Source of the DNA: a virus
Reading direction: 5' to 3' (one strand)
DNA: 64,000 nucleotides
Virus record (IMG/VR): IMGVR_UViG_3300020188_000808
Location: 124,001 to 188,000 of that record
The translations under genes were made by a program, and so were the position numbers. The notes beneath the pieces are model-generated. The model did no database searches and was not told the origin of the DNA. It saw only the letters and a program-made list of their open reading frames with translations. Positions 47,344 through 55,792 of this stretch are shown piece by piece (positions within the stretch are counted from its first letter, which is position 1; each line of letters starts with the position of its first letter).

Positions 47344-47382
47344 AAGTATATTTAACAGATAGTTTAATGATATAGTAGAGTT
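47344..47382. promoter_or_regulatory. Divergent 39-base intergenic region
   Basis: This gap lies between leftward and rightward island operons and must hold or adjoin both start regions. TATAGT on the plus strand (47371-47376) could be a -10, but no -35 at proper distance is seen; the minus strand has GTTAAATA with two mismatches to the late box. Neither ribosome site is strong. I cannot name a promoter with confidence. Confidence 0.25.
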
Positions 47383-48081
47383 ATGACAGCAGATATAGAA
47401 CATATAAAGCGTAGGAAAGACATTGTTACTGTAAAGTACCCAGAGCAATTTGACCCTAAATGGATTGTAATGGAAAGCGGCTGGCCTTGTTTTAGGCTAA
47501 GTGCTTTGGATAATCAACCTTGGAAAGAAATGTATGCAGAAGCAGAAGCACTTGCAGACAAGTTTTATCCACATAGAGAAACTACATATGGCAAAGGTTG
47601 GAAAAGTTTAACACTACACGGATTAAATGATGACACACAAAGTTTAGGTGGGTATGGTGATAGAGATGAAACTATCAAACAATTAGATTGGACTTGGGTA
47701 GCAGACGAATGTCCTATTACTAAAAAGTTTTTAACAGATGTGTGGCCTGCAGAGTTTTTAAATCGAGTAAGATTTATGTTGCTTGAACCAGGCGGTTACA
47801 TACTTCCACATCAAGATAGGTCAGATGAAGAAAAACGTTTAAGTGTTTGCAATATTAGTTTAAATAATCCAGAAAATTGCAAATTTATTTTTAAAGATCA
47901 CGGCATAGTGCCGTTTGAAGATAGCGGTAGTGCATTCTTAATGGACATATCAAATGTACATGCAGTATATAACGATAGTGATAAACCTCGTATACATATG
48001 ATTATACATTATGAATTAGGTAGACGTATTAGAGATTTCTTTTACGTGCTAAGACAAAGCTATTATACTAATCAAGGGTAA
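47383..48081 (+). CDS. Aspartyl/asparaginyl hydroxylase-type 2OG oxygenase (3)
   Basis: 232 residues. PGGYILPHQD gives H143 and D145; NVHAVYNDSDKPRIHMIIH gives H193 and R203. These are the iron and 2-oxoglutarate ligands of aspartyl/asparaginyl beta-hydroxylases. FYPHRETTYGKGWKSLTLHG (62-80) matches the protein at 38690, so the two are paralogues from separate operons. Ribosome site weak (GAG). It is the first gene of a plus-strand run that ends with the halogenase at 55302. Confidence 0.78.
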   Translation: MTADIEHIKRRKDIVTVKYPEQFDPKWIVMESGWPCFRLSALDNQPWKEMYAEAEALADKFYPHRETTYGKGWKSLTLHGLNDDTQSLGGYGDRDETIKQLDWTWVADECPITKKFLTDVWPAEFLNRVRFMLLEPGGYILPHQDRSDEEKRLSVCNISLNNPENCKFIFKDHGIVPFEDSGSAFLMDISNVHAVYNDSDKPRIHMIIHYELGRRIRDFFYVLRQSYYTNQG

Positions 48082-48082
48082 C

Positions 48083-49552
48083 ATGAAAGACTGGAATAGC
48101 ATCACAGCTGATAGATACTACGAGAATCTCAATCTCGACAATCGTGTTGGTGTAGGAATTCTTAATATTAGTCGTGACATACCAGATGCTACAGTACAAA
48201 AGCGTTCTTTTGATATGACATATTTTTATGTTAACCGTATGTTAAAGATGAACATGTGTAGTTACGTAGGATTTCATAACCGTGTTGAAACAATTCTTGA
48301 AGAAGCACTAGTAAAAGGCAAAGAGTTTGCAATGGTAGCATGTCAAGGACTGTTATTGTTTAGAGGTCCAAACTTAGTGCAACAAAGTGTGGAATATGCA
48401 AAAAATAATCCGCAGTTTTTTGTAGTTGGACATATTATGGACAAGAAGAATCAACATTATCTTACTAAAGGTGCATACCCTGGGTTACATAGACAATACT
48501 TGTTTGTAAATTTAAGTAAATGGGTTGAATTAGGAAAGCCAGCATTTGATGAGATGGGTGTTTTTTGGGACAGAAAACCGGAGTTACAAAATTATTGTCT
48601 AAGTGACGATACTATTCACAGTACTTACACACCTAAATGGATTAAACCCATGCAAGGCACAAGTAAGTATGCTACAACTAGCGATGGTTCTAATTGGATT
48701 GATATTGCTATGCGTAAAAACATACAGATTGATAATTTAGACAACGATATGCGAGCCTGCAAAGTATTTTTGTATCCGTACATTGATTCTGAAAAATTAA
48801 GCAAAGTATGGTATGACAAACAAAGCCCTGTAGTAGACGAATTAACAAATCAAAGTCAAAGAGCGTGGATACGTAAGTTAGGATATCAAGAAGAAATTGA
48901 AAAGAATCGTGTATATGCTTTTAATACTGAAACATTAAGTAGTGAAGGTGTTCGTACAGGAGGCAAACTAATTGATCATCTGTTTAGTGCGGCCGCAGGT
49001 TTTAAACCTCTTGCTATTTTAAATGCTAACGGCTTTCATGCGGGTACAACAGTACATTATTTTGATTGGTGCGAAGCAAGTTTAAACTATAAAAAGCATT
49101 TATTAGAAACATGGGACGGGTATGATTTAGATGCTTGGTTACTTGAACATGATCTTGAATATAATTTTAGTAGTACCTATAGAGGAAACTATAAACAGTT
49201 TTGGGAACAAGAATTAAAAGACTTTGGTGGTAGTTTAGCATTTCAAAGACTCTGGGAAAGATATAAAAATTTAAAACATGAATTTCATGTAGTAGATCTT
49301 GTATATGATAATACTAAATTATTTGATGTTATTAATAGTGTGCATGGTACTAAGGTATTATGGACTACAAACATATGGTCAAGCGAAATGCTTCATTGGA
49401 ATCTAGGTCCAGAAGAGTTAGAACAACAATGGGCAAAGTTTGAAGCTCAAATACCAGACGATCTTGTGTTGTATGGACACGACTATGTTGCAGTTGATAT
49501 GAATTCACGAGTGCGTAACGGTGTTAGACTAACACATCAGAGGTACGCCTAA
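48083..49552 (+). CDS. Unrecognised 489-residue protein
   Basis: No family recognised. Good ribosome site AAGGG before the ATG. Two parts are likely: an N-terminal half with AMVACQGLLLFRGPNLVQQSV (103-123) followed by FFVVGHIMDKK and PGLHRQYLFVNL, which has the feel of a nucleotide-sugar or glycan enzyme, and a C-terminal half with FHAGTTVHYFDWCEASLNYKK and LVYDNTKLFDVIN, which resembles a methyltransferase-like core (motif I/II order not provable). It sits between two oxygenase genes in the same operon. Bifunctional enzyme is a possibility only. Confidence 0.5.
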   Translation: MKDWNSITADRYYENLNLDNRVGVGILNISRDIPDATVQKRSFDMTYFYVNRMLKMNMCSYVGFHNRVETILEEALVKGKEFAMVACQGLLLFRGPNLVQQSVEYAKNNPQFFVVGHIMDKKNQHYLTKGAYPGLHRQYLFVNLSKWVELGKPAFDEMGVFWDRKPELQNYCLSDDTIHSTYTPKWIKPMQGTSKYATTSDGSNWIDIAMRKNIQIDNLDNDMRACKVFLYPYIDSEKLSKVWYDKQSPVVDELTNQSQRAWIRKLGYQEEIEKNRVYAFNTETLSSEGVRTGGKLIDHLFSAAAGFKPLAILNANGFHAGTTVHYFDWCEASLNYKKHLLETWDGYDLDAWLLEHDLEYNFSSTYRGNYKQFWEQELKDFGGSLAFQRLWERYKNLKHEFHVVDLVYDNTKLFDVINSVHGTKVLWTTNIWSSEMLHWNLGPEELEQQWAKFEAQIPDDLVLYGHDYVAVDMNSRVRNGVRLTHQRYA

Positions 49553-50199
49553 TGGAGATGAAGCGTTACATAGAGGAACATGACCAAGCAGACTTAGGCT
49601 GGGCAGTTAAAAAGTTATGCAGAGTTAATCCGGATGAAATACAAAGTTGGTACGCTGACTTAGAAAAAGATTACAGCGATTGGAAATTTGTTATAGGTGA
49701 ACAACAACATGTATGGCAGTTTCCTATTAGTGATCCTGAAGCAAAGACAGGGCATCGTCTAATGGACGATACAGCATACTATACTCTTTGTTGGAATAGT
49801 GATGAACCGGGACCTAAACCATTTGAACAAGGGTGTGCAAAGCCAGAGTATAGAGATAATGATAATGACGAGCTTAATCCAAGGGAATGTTTTAAAGGAT
49901 ATGGATTAGATTTAGTAAACAATTTGCCTATGCGTAGTAAGAAATGGTTAGTAACTATTCATACACCAGGTACTAAATTAATTACACACCAAGACGCTCC
50001 AGATAAAATACGTGTACACATACCTATACATACCAATGCAGACAGTAATTGGATAATAGGCGGAAAAGAATACCATATGGAAGTAGGCTGGGCTTATCTT
50101 GTTAACACAACTATTCCGCATAGTGTAGAAAACAAAGGTACAACGGATAGGATACATTTATACGGAAAGGTTTGGACAGATGATTGCCGTAAGTTATAG
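49552..50199 (+). CDS. Aspartyl/asparaginyl hydroxylase-type 2OG oxygenase (4)
   Basis: 215 residues. HTPGTKLITHQD gives H146 and D148; IPHSVENKGTTDRIHLYG gives H190 and R200. The IGGKEYHMEVGWAYLVN strand between them is typical of this fold and shared with the proteins at 50598, 51146 and 53146. The first 60 residues contain YADLEKDYSDWKF, also seen in those relatives. It overlaps the phosphatase gene by 20 bases and abuts the preceding gene (TAATG). Confidence 0.78.
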   Translation: MEMKRYIEEHDQADLGWAVKKLCRVNPDEIQSWYADLEKDYSDWKFVIGEQQHVWQFPISDPEAKTGHRLMDDTAYYTLCWNSDEPGPKPFEQGCAKPEYRDNDNDELNPRECFKGYGLDLVNNLPMRSKKWLVTIHTPGTKLITHQDAPDKIRVHIPIHTNADSNWIIGGKEYHMEVGWAYLVNTTIPHSVENKGTTDRIHLYGKVWTDDCRKL

Positions 50200-50608
50200 T
50201 AAGAAAGACTTTGTATCTAAAATGCAAAGTGAAAATATCACAGATGTAACAGTTGAAGATACTAATGATTATTATATTTGCATTGATTCAACAGGTGGTC
50301 CAAACAGTGAGCCTTATTTTAAACAATTTCATCCCAATGTATTAAATTTATGTTTTGATGATGTTGCTGAAGATCAAACAAATTGGGGAGAAGATATACA
50401 ATCATATTACAAAGCAGTTGCACCAACCCTAACACAAATTCAACACATTTCAAATTTCCTTAAAGATGCTTGTGGAACAATTCATGTTCATTGTATGAAA
50501 GGCGAATCACGTAGCAAAGCAGTTGCAGATTATGTAAATAATACTAGAATTAAACATAATGGAAAGTATGCATATACAATTATAAGGAATACACTAGATG
50601 AGCTTTGA
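50180..50608 (+). CDS. Cys-based phosphatase-like protein (DSP/PTP type)
   Basis: 142 residues. VHCMKGESRSKA is the P-loop signature HCx5R with C105 and R111, as in dual-specificity phosphatases; the CFDDVAED loop (58-65) sits where the general-acid Asp loop lies. About 140 residues fits a minimal catalytic domain. It overlaps oxygenase genes at both ends (11-20 bases). It could remove phosphate from an island intermediate or from a host protein; the kinase-like protein at 44861 is a possible counterpart. Confidence 0.7.
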   Translation: MIAVSYSKKDFVSKMQSENITDVTVEDTNDYYICIDSTGGPNSEPYFKQFHPNVLNLCFDDVAEDQTNWGEDIQSYYKAVAPTLTQIQHISNFLKDACGTIHVHCMKGESRSKAVADYVNNTRIKHNGKYAYTIIRNTLDEL

Positions 50609-51149
50609 TGTAAAAGAATTACCTATAGGGATCGAATATAGTGACTTTAGAAGTTACTACATAGGATTACAAACAAACTTTGAACATTTAAAATTTACTA
50701 ATGTAGCTGATACTGTTAATAGTGAAAAACATAAAACTGATGGTGTATACGGTTGGGGTATACAAAGTAATTTAGACGACTTAACAATACCTTGTCCACC
50801 TTGGAATGTACACAAGGAAGGTAGCGATGATTATAGAGATACTGAATTAGTATACGGTGTAATTAATAGACTTAAAGTAAAATTTCCTCAAGCAAGACAG
50901 TTTAGTATTAGCGGCCATCCACCCGGAACTGAAATAGCACAGCACACCGACACTGATAGATATCTTAAAATACATATTCCTATACTAAGTAACCCTGATG
51001 CATGTTTTGTATTTGGTGATAAAAAATATTCGTTAGTTATTGGAAAAGCATATCTAATAAATACTAGACGCCCACACGGTACTATTAATAACGGAGAAAC
51101 AGATAGAGTACATTTATTTTTTAAAGTACCTGCTGAACATTACATATGA
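50598..51149 (+). CDS. Aspartyl/asparaginyl hydroxylase-type 2OG oxygenase (5)
   Basis: 183 residues, the shortest of the set. GHPPGTEIAQHTD gives H116 and D118; RRPHGTINNGETDRVHLFF gives H160 and R170. The KIHIPILSNPDACFVFG and IGKAYLINTRRPHG strands match the related protein at 51146. It overlaps the next gene by 4 bases, and the pair likely arose by tandem duplication followed by divergence. Cytosolic. Confidence 0.77.
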   Translation: MSFDVKELPIGIEYSDFRSYYIGLQTNFEHLKFTNVADTVNSEKHKTDGVYGWGIQSNLDDLTIPCPPWNVHKEGSDDYRDTELVYGVINRLKVKFPQARQFSISGHPPGTEIAQHTDTDRYLKIHIPILSNPDACFVFGDKKYSLVIGKAYLINTRRPHGTINNGETDRVHLFFKVPAEHYI

Positions 51150-51874
51150 GATTATTAACTGCTAAAGATATAACAGATGTTGATGCATTATTTAATAGTC
51201 TCGAATGGGATATAATTGAATTAGACTTTAGCATTAATAAAGATGATTTAGAATTCTATTATACACAATTAAAAACACGATTACAAAATTTATGCTTTAG
51301 TTTTAATTCTAAAGAATATCTACGTCCTGAAATATATGATAGATTTCAAAAAGAAAATGCAGTTGGAAATTATCAAGGAAACGTACAAGGTTGGAGTGTT
51401 AGTTGGCCAATAGAGCGAGATATTCCATGTCCAAGTAAATCACAAGCTAACATTGATATGTATCCTGAATTACAAAATTTAGATGAAGAAAAATTCTATT
51501 ATGATTGTGTACCAATGCAAGTTTATAAATTTGGTATCTTAAACAAAATGTTAGAAACACTATCTTTGCAATCATTAAGACAGATGTTAATAGCATTACA
51601 CCCTAGTGGACTTAAAGTTAATACACATACTGACGGAAAAACTAGAAAACTACATGTTCCATTTTATACAAATAAAGATGCTGTTTTTACTTTTGGCGAA
51701 AACAGAGAACGAACATATCACATGGAATTGGGCAAAGGATATATAATTAATACCCTAGTTCCACATGGTACAGAAAATAACGGAAGTACAGAGCGAGTAC
51801 ACTTATTGTCCAGAGTTGATGACGATTTTATGCAATCGCTTTTATTAATAAACTGCAATATAGCAGATAAATAA
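51146..51874 (+). CDS. Aspartyl/asparaginyl hydroxylase-type 2OG oxygenase (6)
   Basis: 242 residues. LHPSGLKVNTHTD gives H161 and D163; VPHGTENNGSTERVHLLSRV gives H207 and R217. It has an extra 50 residues before the fold, including FSFNSKEYLRPEIYDRF and IERDIPCPSKS. The IPCP element is shared with the preceding gene (TIPCPPWN). A late promoter-like box overlaps its stop codon and serves the downstream propeller gene. Confidence 0.77.
   Translation: MRLLTAKDITDVDALFNSLEWDIIELDFSINKDDLEFYYTQLKTRLQNLCFSFNSKEYLRPEIYDRFQKENAVGNYQGNVQGWSVSWPIERDIPCPSKSQANIDMYPELQNLDEEKFYYDCVPMQVYKFGILNKMLETLSLQSLRQMLIALHPSGLKVNTHTDGKTRKLHVPFYTNKDAVFTFGENRERTYHMELGKGYIINTLVPHGTENNGSTERVHLLSRVDDDFMQSLLLINCNIADK
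51866..51873 (+). promoter_or_regulatory. Late promoter-like box GATAAATA
   Basis: One mismatch to TATAAATA, overlapping the stop of the upstream oxygenase. A strong AGGAGA ribosome site (51882-51887) and ATG at 51893 follow, one of the few true spacers in the island, which supports a real transcription start here. Confidence 0.5.
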
Positions 51875-51892
51875 CAGTAACAGGAGATAATA

Positions 51893-53140
51893 ATGAGCAA
51901 CACATATTTTACACAGGTATTAGACGAACCATACCACTTAGGAAATGGTGAATTTTTGTCAGTAATCACTAACGGAAAAGCACGTCACGAAGGCGAAGAA
52001 ACAAGAGATTTTAACAAAGATGCAGGTGCAAGAGCAGGATTGCTTAGAGTAAATGCAGATAGTACTACATTTGTAGACTTTTTTGATAAAAGTGATAACG
52101 GTGACAGATACCGAGGTATTGCAGTTGTAGGTAATACAGCATATGTAATGCGTACACAAAAAGACAAAGTAGACAGCATTATTAGAGTAGCGGCTGTAAA
52201 CTTAGATACTAATGAAGTTACAATGATTGAAGAAAAAGGTGTTACAGTACACGGCTCAGAAACTCCTAAAACATTCTGTGGACACTTTAACTTTGGTCGC
52301 CCAATTACAGTTGGTACTAAAATTGTTTATCCACCAATTATGAGTGGAATGATTATTGTGTTTGATACTGTTGCTAATACATTTACTGTACACGAAACAG
52401 AAGAAAAGTTTGCTTCTATTCATAGTGTGTACGTAGAAGATTTAAATGAAGTTGTATTTTTTCCATATGGTAAAACAACTAACAAGTTGTTAACATTAGA
52501 CATGGAAACAAATACAATTACTGCACATGAAGCTCCAACTAACGGTGCATTTTATCATGTTAATACAAACGGAACTAAAGCAGTTGGTGCTCCATTAATT
52601 ATGGACGGTACTACAGAATTTAACTTCTGGGTATATGACGGTGATACAGTTCAATCAGTTGCTTATGATTCATCTAGCACAGATGACATGGGTGGACAAA
52701 TGGGTTTCAAATACGGAACTATGAACGGTAACACATTATTAACACATACTTGTTGGGAAGGCTGTAAAGAGTTTGTATCATTAAACTTAGATACACTTGC
52801 TATTGATAGCTTTGCAACTAATGAGTCACTAGGTAGTAAACCAGTTATTAATGCTGGAGACGTTTACTTGTTTCCATCAATACAAAATCCAAGCATGGTA
52901 AATCCAACAACTAAAGTTTTTAAAGTTGAAGGAACTGCAATTAACGAAGTTATGGACTTAGGTACTGCAAATATTACTTCAGGATCAATTAATGATACTG
53001 ATAGTGTTACAATGTTGGCACCTTACAAGTTTGATTTTAGTGATGCAGGGTTAGGTAGTGATATGGCTATTGTAGATCTTAATTCTAAAACATCAAAACT
53101 TATTCCAGTTAATTTAAGCCTAGAAACTTATTCTAGTTAA
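51893..53140 (+). CDS. Beta-propeller-like repeat protein, C (late-expressed candidate)
   Basis: 415 residues. Repeats of about 45-50 residues with a strand, a Pro/Gly turn and FDT or LDT-type turns recur (KIVYPPIMSGMIIVFDT, EVVFFPYGKTTNKLLTLDM, TLLTHTCWEGCKEFVSLNL). The pattern is looser than in the minus-strand proteins at 42531 and 43654 but probably the same fold. The sequence is acidic and Thr/Asn-rich in the style of phage virion proteins, and it has its own ribosome site and late box, so it may be an abundant, possibly virion-associated protein. Confidence 0.6.
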   Translation: MSNTYFTQVLDEPYHLGNGEFLSVITNGKARHEGEETRDFNKDAGARAGLLRVNADSTTFVDFFDKSDNGDRYRGIAVVGNTAYVMRTQKDKVDSIIRVAAVNLDTNEVTMIEEKGVTVHGSETPKTFCGHFNFGRPITVGTKIVYPPIMSGMIIVFDTVANTFTVHETEEKFASIHSVYVEDLNEVVFFPYGKTTNKLLTLDMETNTITAHEAPTNGAFYHVNTNGTKAVGAPLIMDGTTEFNFWVYDGDTVQSVAYDSSSTDDMGGQMGFKYGTMNGNTLLTHTCWEGCKEFVSLNLDTLAIDSFATNESLGSKPVINAGDVYLFPSIQNPSMVNPTTKVFKVEGTAINEVMDLGTANITSGSINDTDSVTMLAPYKFDFSDAGLGSDMAIVDLNSKTSKLIPVNLSLETYSS

Positions 53141-53145
53141 TTGTT

Positions 53146-53862
53146 ATGGAGCGTTTTAACGATACGCCCTGCCAAGACGCCACAGGAAAAATGTTCGCTG
53201 ACTATCACGAATATGTAGACTACGATAAAAAGAATAATCCAGATAGATGCCATTTTAAAAACGCTCAAGGCAGAGAAACCTTTGCTCCTAGTTTTAATCG
53301 TGTAAGTGAAATATATCCATACCATGATCTAGGATTTCAAATGCATAAATGGTTTGAGTTTGATCTAGAGAAAGCCCGTGATTGGTATAAACAATTTTTA
53401 GAAAAATATTCAGATACTGAATTTCTCTACCAAGGAGAAACTACAGAACCTAACAGTTGGGGTTGTGTATATGGACAAGGGTGTGGGTTATATAGTATTA
53501 AAGAAGAACAGTTATTTGGTTATTTGTTAGATATACACAATGCACTAATTGATATGGGATTAGATAAAGATGCATTTGAATGGGTAGTAGTAAAACATAC
53601 ACCAGGAACACGCTTAGGTATGCATCAAGATGAGCCACAATGGCTTACAGTACATTTACCTTTATACACTAATGATAAAACCAATTGGACAATAGGCGGA
53701 ACTCCGTTCTTAATGCCAACTGACGGGTGTTATATTATTAATAGTACACAACCTCATGATGTTGTAAATTATGGCGACACAGATAGAATACATATCTATT
53801 TCAGTATAAAAACTTCACAGGTTGAAAAAGTCTGGGAAAAGCCAAATATAAAAGGAAGTTAG
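53146..53862 (+). CDS. Aspartyl/asparaginyl hydroxylase-type 2OG oxygenase (7)
   Basis: 238 residues. KHTPGTRLGMHQD gives H160 and D162; QPHDVVNYGDTDRIHIYFS gives H204 and R214. TIGGTPFLMPTDGCYIIN between them matches the protein at 49552. The N-terminal 60 residues contain a Cys/Asp-rich patch (DTPCQDATGKM) with no match in the others. The ribosome site is weak; it probably relies on readthrough from the propeller gene, whose stop lies 5 bases upstream. Confidence 0.75.
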   Translation: MERFNDTPCQDATGKMFADYHEYVDYDKKNNPDRCHFKNAQGRETFAPSFNRVSEIYPYHDLGFQMHKWFEFDLEKARDWYKQFLEKYSDTEFLYQGETTEPNSWGCVYGQGCGLYSIKEEQLFGYLLDIHNALIDMGLDKDAFEWVVVKHTPGTRLGMHQDEPQWLTVHLPLYTNDKTNWTIGGTPFLMPTDGCYIINSTQPHDVVNYGDTDRIHIYFSIKTSQVEKVWEKPNIKGS

Positions 53863-53870
53863 ACACTAGT

Positions 53871-54194
53871 ATGAAAGAAGTTACAGATACAAACTTTAAC
53901 GAGTACTTAGATACTACACGTGGTCGGTGTGTGATGTTGTTCTATGCTAACTGGAACGGCCCTAGCAGTCAGTTTCAAACTAACTTTGCACAACTAGAAT
54001 CTAGCTATAGTGAAGTTAACTTTGCACAATCAGAAGTAGATCCTAATCCCTCTACATACAACAGATTCACAGTACACGGGGTTCCCTGCGTTAAAGTATT
54101 TGAACACACTGATTCAAGTACAACTGTATTAGGAACATTATATGGTGACAGTTCAAAAGAACAAATCAAACAATTTATTGATAAACATGTCTAA
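53871..54194 (+). CDS. Thioredoxin-fold protein lacking the CxxC pair
   Basis: 107 residues, full thioredoxin length. The N-terminal strand, FYANWNGPSSQF and the cis-Pro loop (VPCVKVF, P72) match thioredoxins, but the active-site WCGPC is WNGPS (residues 28-32), so both catalytic cysteines are replaced. It cannot do dithiol-disulfide exchange. Cys20 and Cys73 remain but lie outside the usual site. A processivity or binding role, like the use of host thioredoxin by T7, or a chaperone role for the next gene (halogenase, 8-base overlap), is conceivable. Confidence 0.75.
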   Translation: MKEVTDTNFNEYLDTTRGRCVMLFYANWNGPSSQFQTNFAQLESSYSEVNFAQSEVDPNPSTYNRFTVHGVPCVKVFEHTDSSTTVLGTLYGDSSKEQIKQFIDKHV

Positions 54195-55302
54195 ACAAAA
54201 AATTGTTATAGTAGGCGGTGGTACATCTGGATGGATGACTGCCGCTTATCTTTCTAAAAAAACCGATTGGGACATTACACTTATTCAAAGTCAAGATATC
54301 CCTATCATTGGAGTAGGCGAAAGCACACTTCCAAGTATATACGATTTTATTCAAGAGTGTGGATTAACTGAACAAGATCTGTTTGATGATTGTGATGCTG
54401 TACGCAAGTATACAATTAAACACAAAAATTGGCACGGTGATAGTTGGTATCATCATTTTTGTTTTAATGAATCAGAACATGACGAACAAATGCGTTGGAT
54501 GATAAATTATGAAATGCCAGATAAAAAATGGCGCCACGCATATCATATTGATGCTAACAAGTTTGGAATAATGCTTAGAGATAAAGTAGCATTACCTAAT
54601 GGCGTTAAACTAATAAACAAAACATTAGACACTATAGATGATATTGACGCAGATTTAATTATTAATTGTGCAGGATTTAATAAACTATTTCCTGAAACTA
54701 ATATGATTAAATCTAGTCTTAAAAATAACTGTGCAGTAGTAGCACCTAGTTATGATACTGAACTAAAGTATTATACAGAAACTACTGCTATGAGTGCAGG
54801 ATGGATGTGGAATATCTATTTACAAAATAGAATAGGTAATGGATATGTATTTAATAAAGACTACCAAACAATAGAAGATGCAAAACAAGAGTTCATAGAT
54901 ACTTGTCCGTATAAACTAGAATTAGATAAGTTAAGAGTAATTGAGTGGACAGGACAATATAGTGATACTCCTTATCAAGGTAATATTCTAAATGTAGGTT
55001 TAAGTGCAGGATTTTTAGAACCATTAGAAGCACAAGCAATATGGTTAATACAATACCAAGTAGAAATGCTAGTAAGACTTTATAACAAGCAAAAAATCTA
55101 TAACGCACAATGGAGAAAGGTTGTAACGCATATTGAAAAGTTTTTAGAACTTCACTATACTGCAACTAGTAAAAATACTCCATATTGGAAAAACGAAGTT
55201 AAAGAAATTAAGATTAAAAAGACACCGTTTGCTATTTTTGATGAGTACAGTTATCGTTGCCTAGCGAAAGGTTACGCTCTTCCATATACTTTAGAACATT
55301 AA
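54187..55302 (+). CDS. Flavin-dependent halogenase-like protein (tryptophan halogenase family)
   Basis: 371 residues from ATG 54187 (an upstream ATG at 54142 would extend into the thioredoxin-like gene). IVIVGGGTSGWMTA is the FAD loop; GVGESTLPS follows; K74 in RKYTIKHKNW aligns with the catalytic Lys; GLSAGFLEPLEAQAI matches the conserved C-terminal motif. The WxWxIP motif is present as WMWNIY (W206, W208, Tyr for Pro at 211). It is shorter than typical (about 500), as are some marine phage halogenases such as VirX1 of a cyanophage. It would halogenate an electron-rich substrate with FADH2 supplied by a reductase not seen here. Confidence 0.8.
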   Translation: MSKQKIVIVGGGTSGWMTAAYLSKKTDWDITLIQSQDIPIIGVGESTLPSIYDFIQECGLTEQDLFDDCDAVRKYTIKHKNWHGDSWYHHFCFNESEHDEQMRWMINYEMPDKKWRHAYHIDANKFGIMLRDKVALPNGVKLINKTLDTIDDIDADLIINCAGFNKLFPETNMIKSSLKNNCAVVAPSYDTELKYYTETTAMSAGWMWNIYLQNRIGNGYVFNKDYQTIEDAKQEFIDTCPYKLELDKLRVIEWTGQYSDTPYQGNILNVGLSAGFLEPLEAQAIWLIQYQVEMLVRLYNKQKIYNAQWRKVVTHIEKFLELHYTATSKNTPYWKNEVKEIKIKKTPFAIFDEYSYRCLAKGYALPYTLEH

Positions 55303-55792
55303 TACGCCACAGACGCTGTGGAACATTAAACAACATCATACTTTGTTCTAACTTCCATATACCACGTCTTGCTAATAATGGCATCATAGTATCATTCATA
55401 CGTTTACTTTTACCACCATCATCATTTATGTTTGTACTAATATAAAGTTCTGCATTGAGACTTTGTTCTAATGCCCAATTGATTTGCAAATTTAATAACT
55501 GACTTAGTTGTATTCCAGTCTTAAAAATATCTCTACCAGTGCCTAATGTATAACCAGGTAATTGGGCACCACGGAATAAACATCTATATGCATCTGGACT
55601 AACTTCGGGTAGTTTATGTATGCCAGCAATACTAACAATTTTATCTTTGTGTGTAGCAACAGTCCAAGCACCTTCTTCTAGTACCCATTCCCATTTCATT
55701 TTTTTAAGAGATGTGTTATTGCTGAAGTTTTGTGATTTGCAAAATTTCTCTACTAACGATTCATCGTCTTTAGTAGCAAACCTAAAATTCAT
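55232..55792 (-). CDS. GNAT-like acetyltransferase
   Basis: 186 residues from ATG 55792 (11-base overlap with the upstream stop, as is common here; ATG 55810 is possible). The start FRFATKDDESLVEKF and the WTVATHKDKIVSIAGIHKLP strand pair fit the N-acetyltransferase fold, and PGYTLGTGRDIFKTGIQLS could be the CoA pyrophosphate loop. The classical Q/RxxGxG/A loop is not exact. A phage-type version of this protein may recur in marine T4-like phages. It overlaps the convergent halogenase end by 71 bases. An acetyl or acyl group transfer is likely. Confidence 0.5.
   Translation of the reverse strand: MNFRFATKDDESLVEKFCKSQNFSNNTSLKKMKWEWVLEEGAWTVATHKDKIVSIAGIHKLPEVSPDAYRCLFRGAQLPGYTLGTGRDIFKTGIQLSQLLNLQINWALEQSLNAELYISTNINDDGGKSKRMNDTMMPLLARRGIWKLEQSMMLFNVPQRLWRINVLKYMEERNLSLGNDNCTHQK

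Noticed and set aside
47344-47448. Extended start at 47448 for the leftward radical SAM gene
   Set aside because: It would overlap the divergent oxygenase start and add a hydrophobic, unconserved leader; the ATG at 47343 gives the length and start of the paralogue at 35143.
53871-54194. Calling the thioredoxin-like protein a working thioredoxin
   Set aside because: Both cysteines of the active site are replaced (WNGPS), so redox function is not supported.
22286-55302. A RiPP precursor peptide as substrate of the radical SAM enzymes
   Set aside because: I looked for short frames with leader-like and Cys/Ser/Thr-rich core regions in the junctions, but genes overlap and no intergenic space is free for one.
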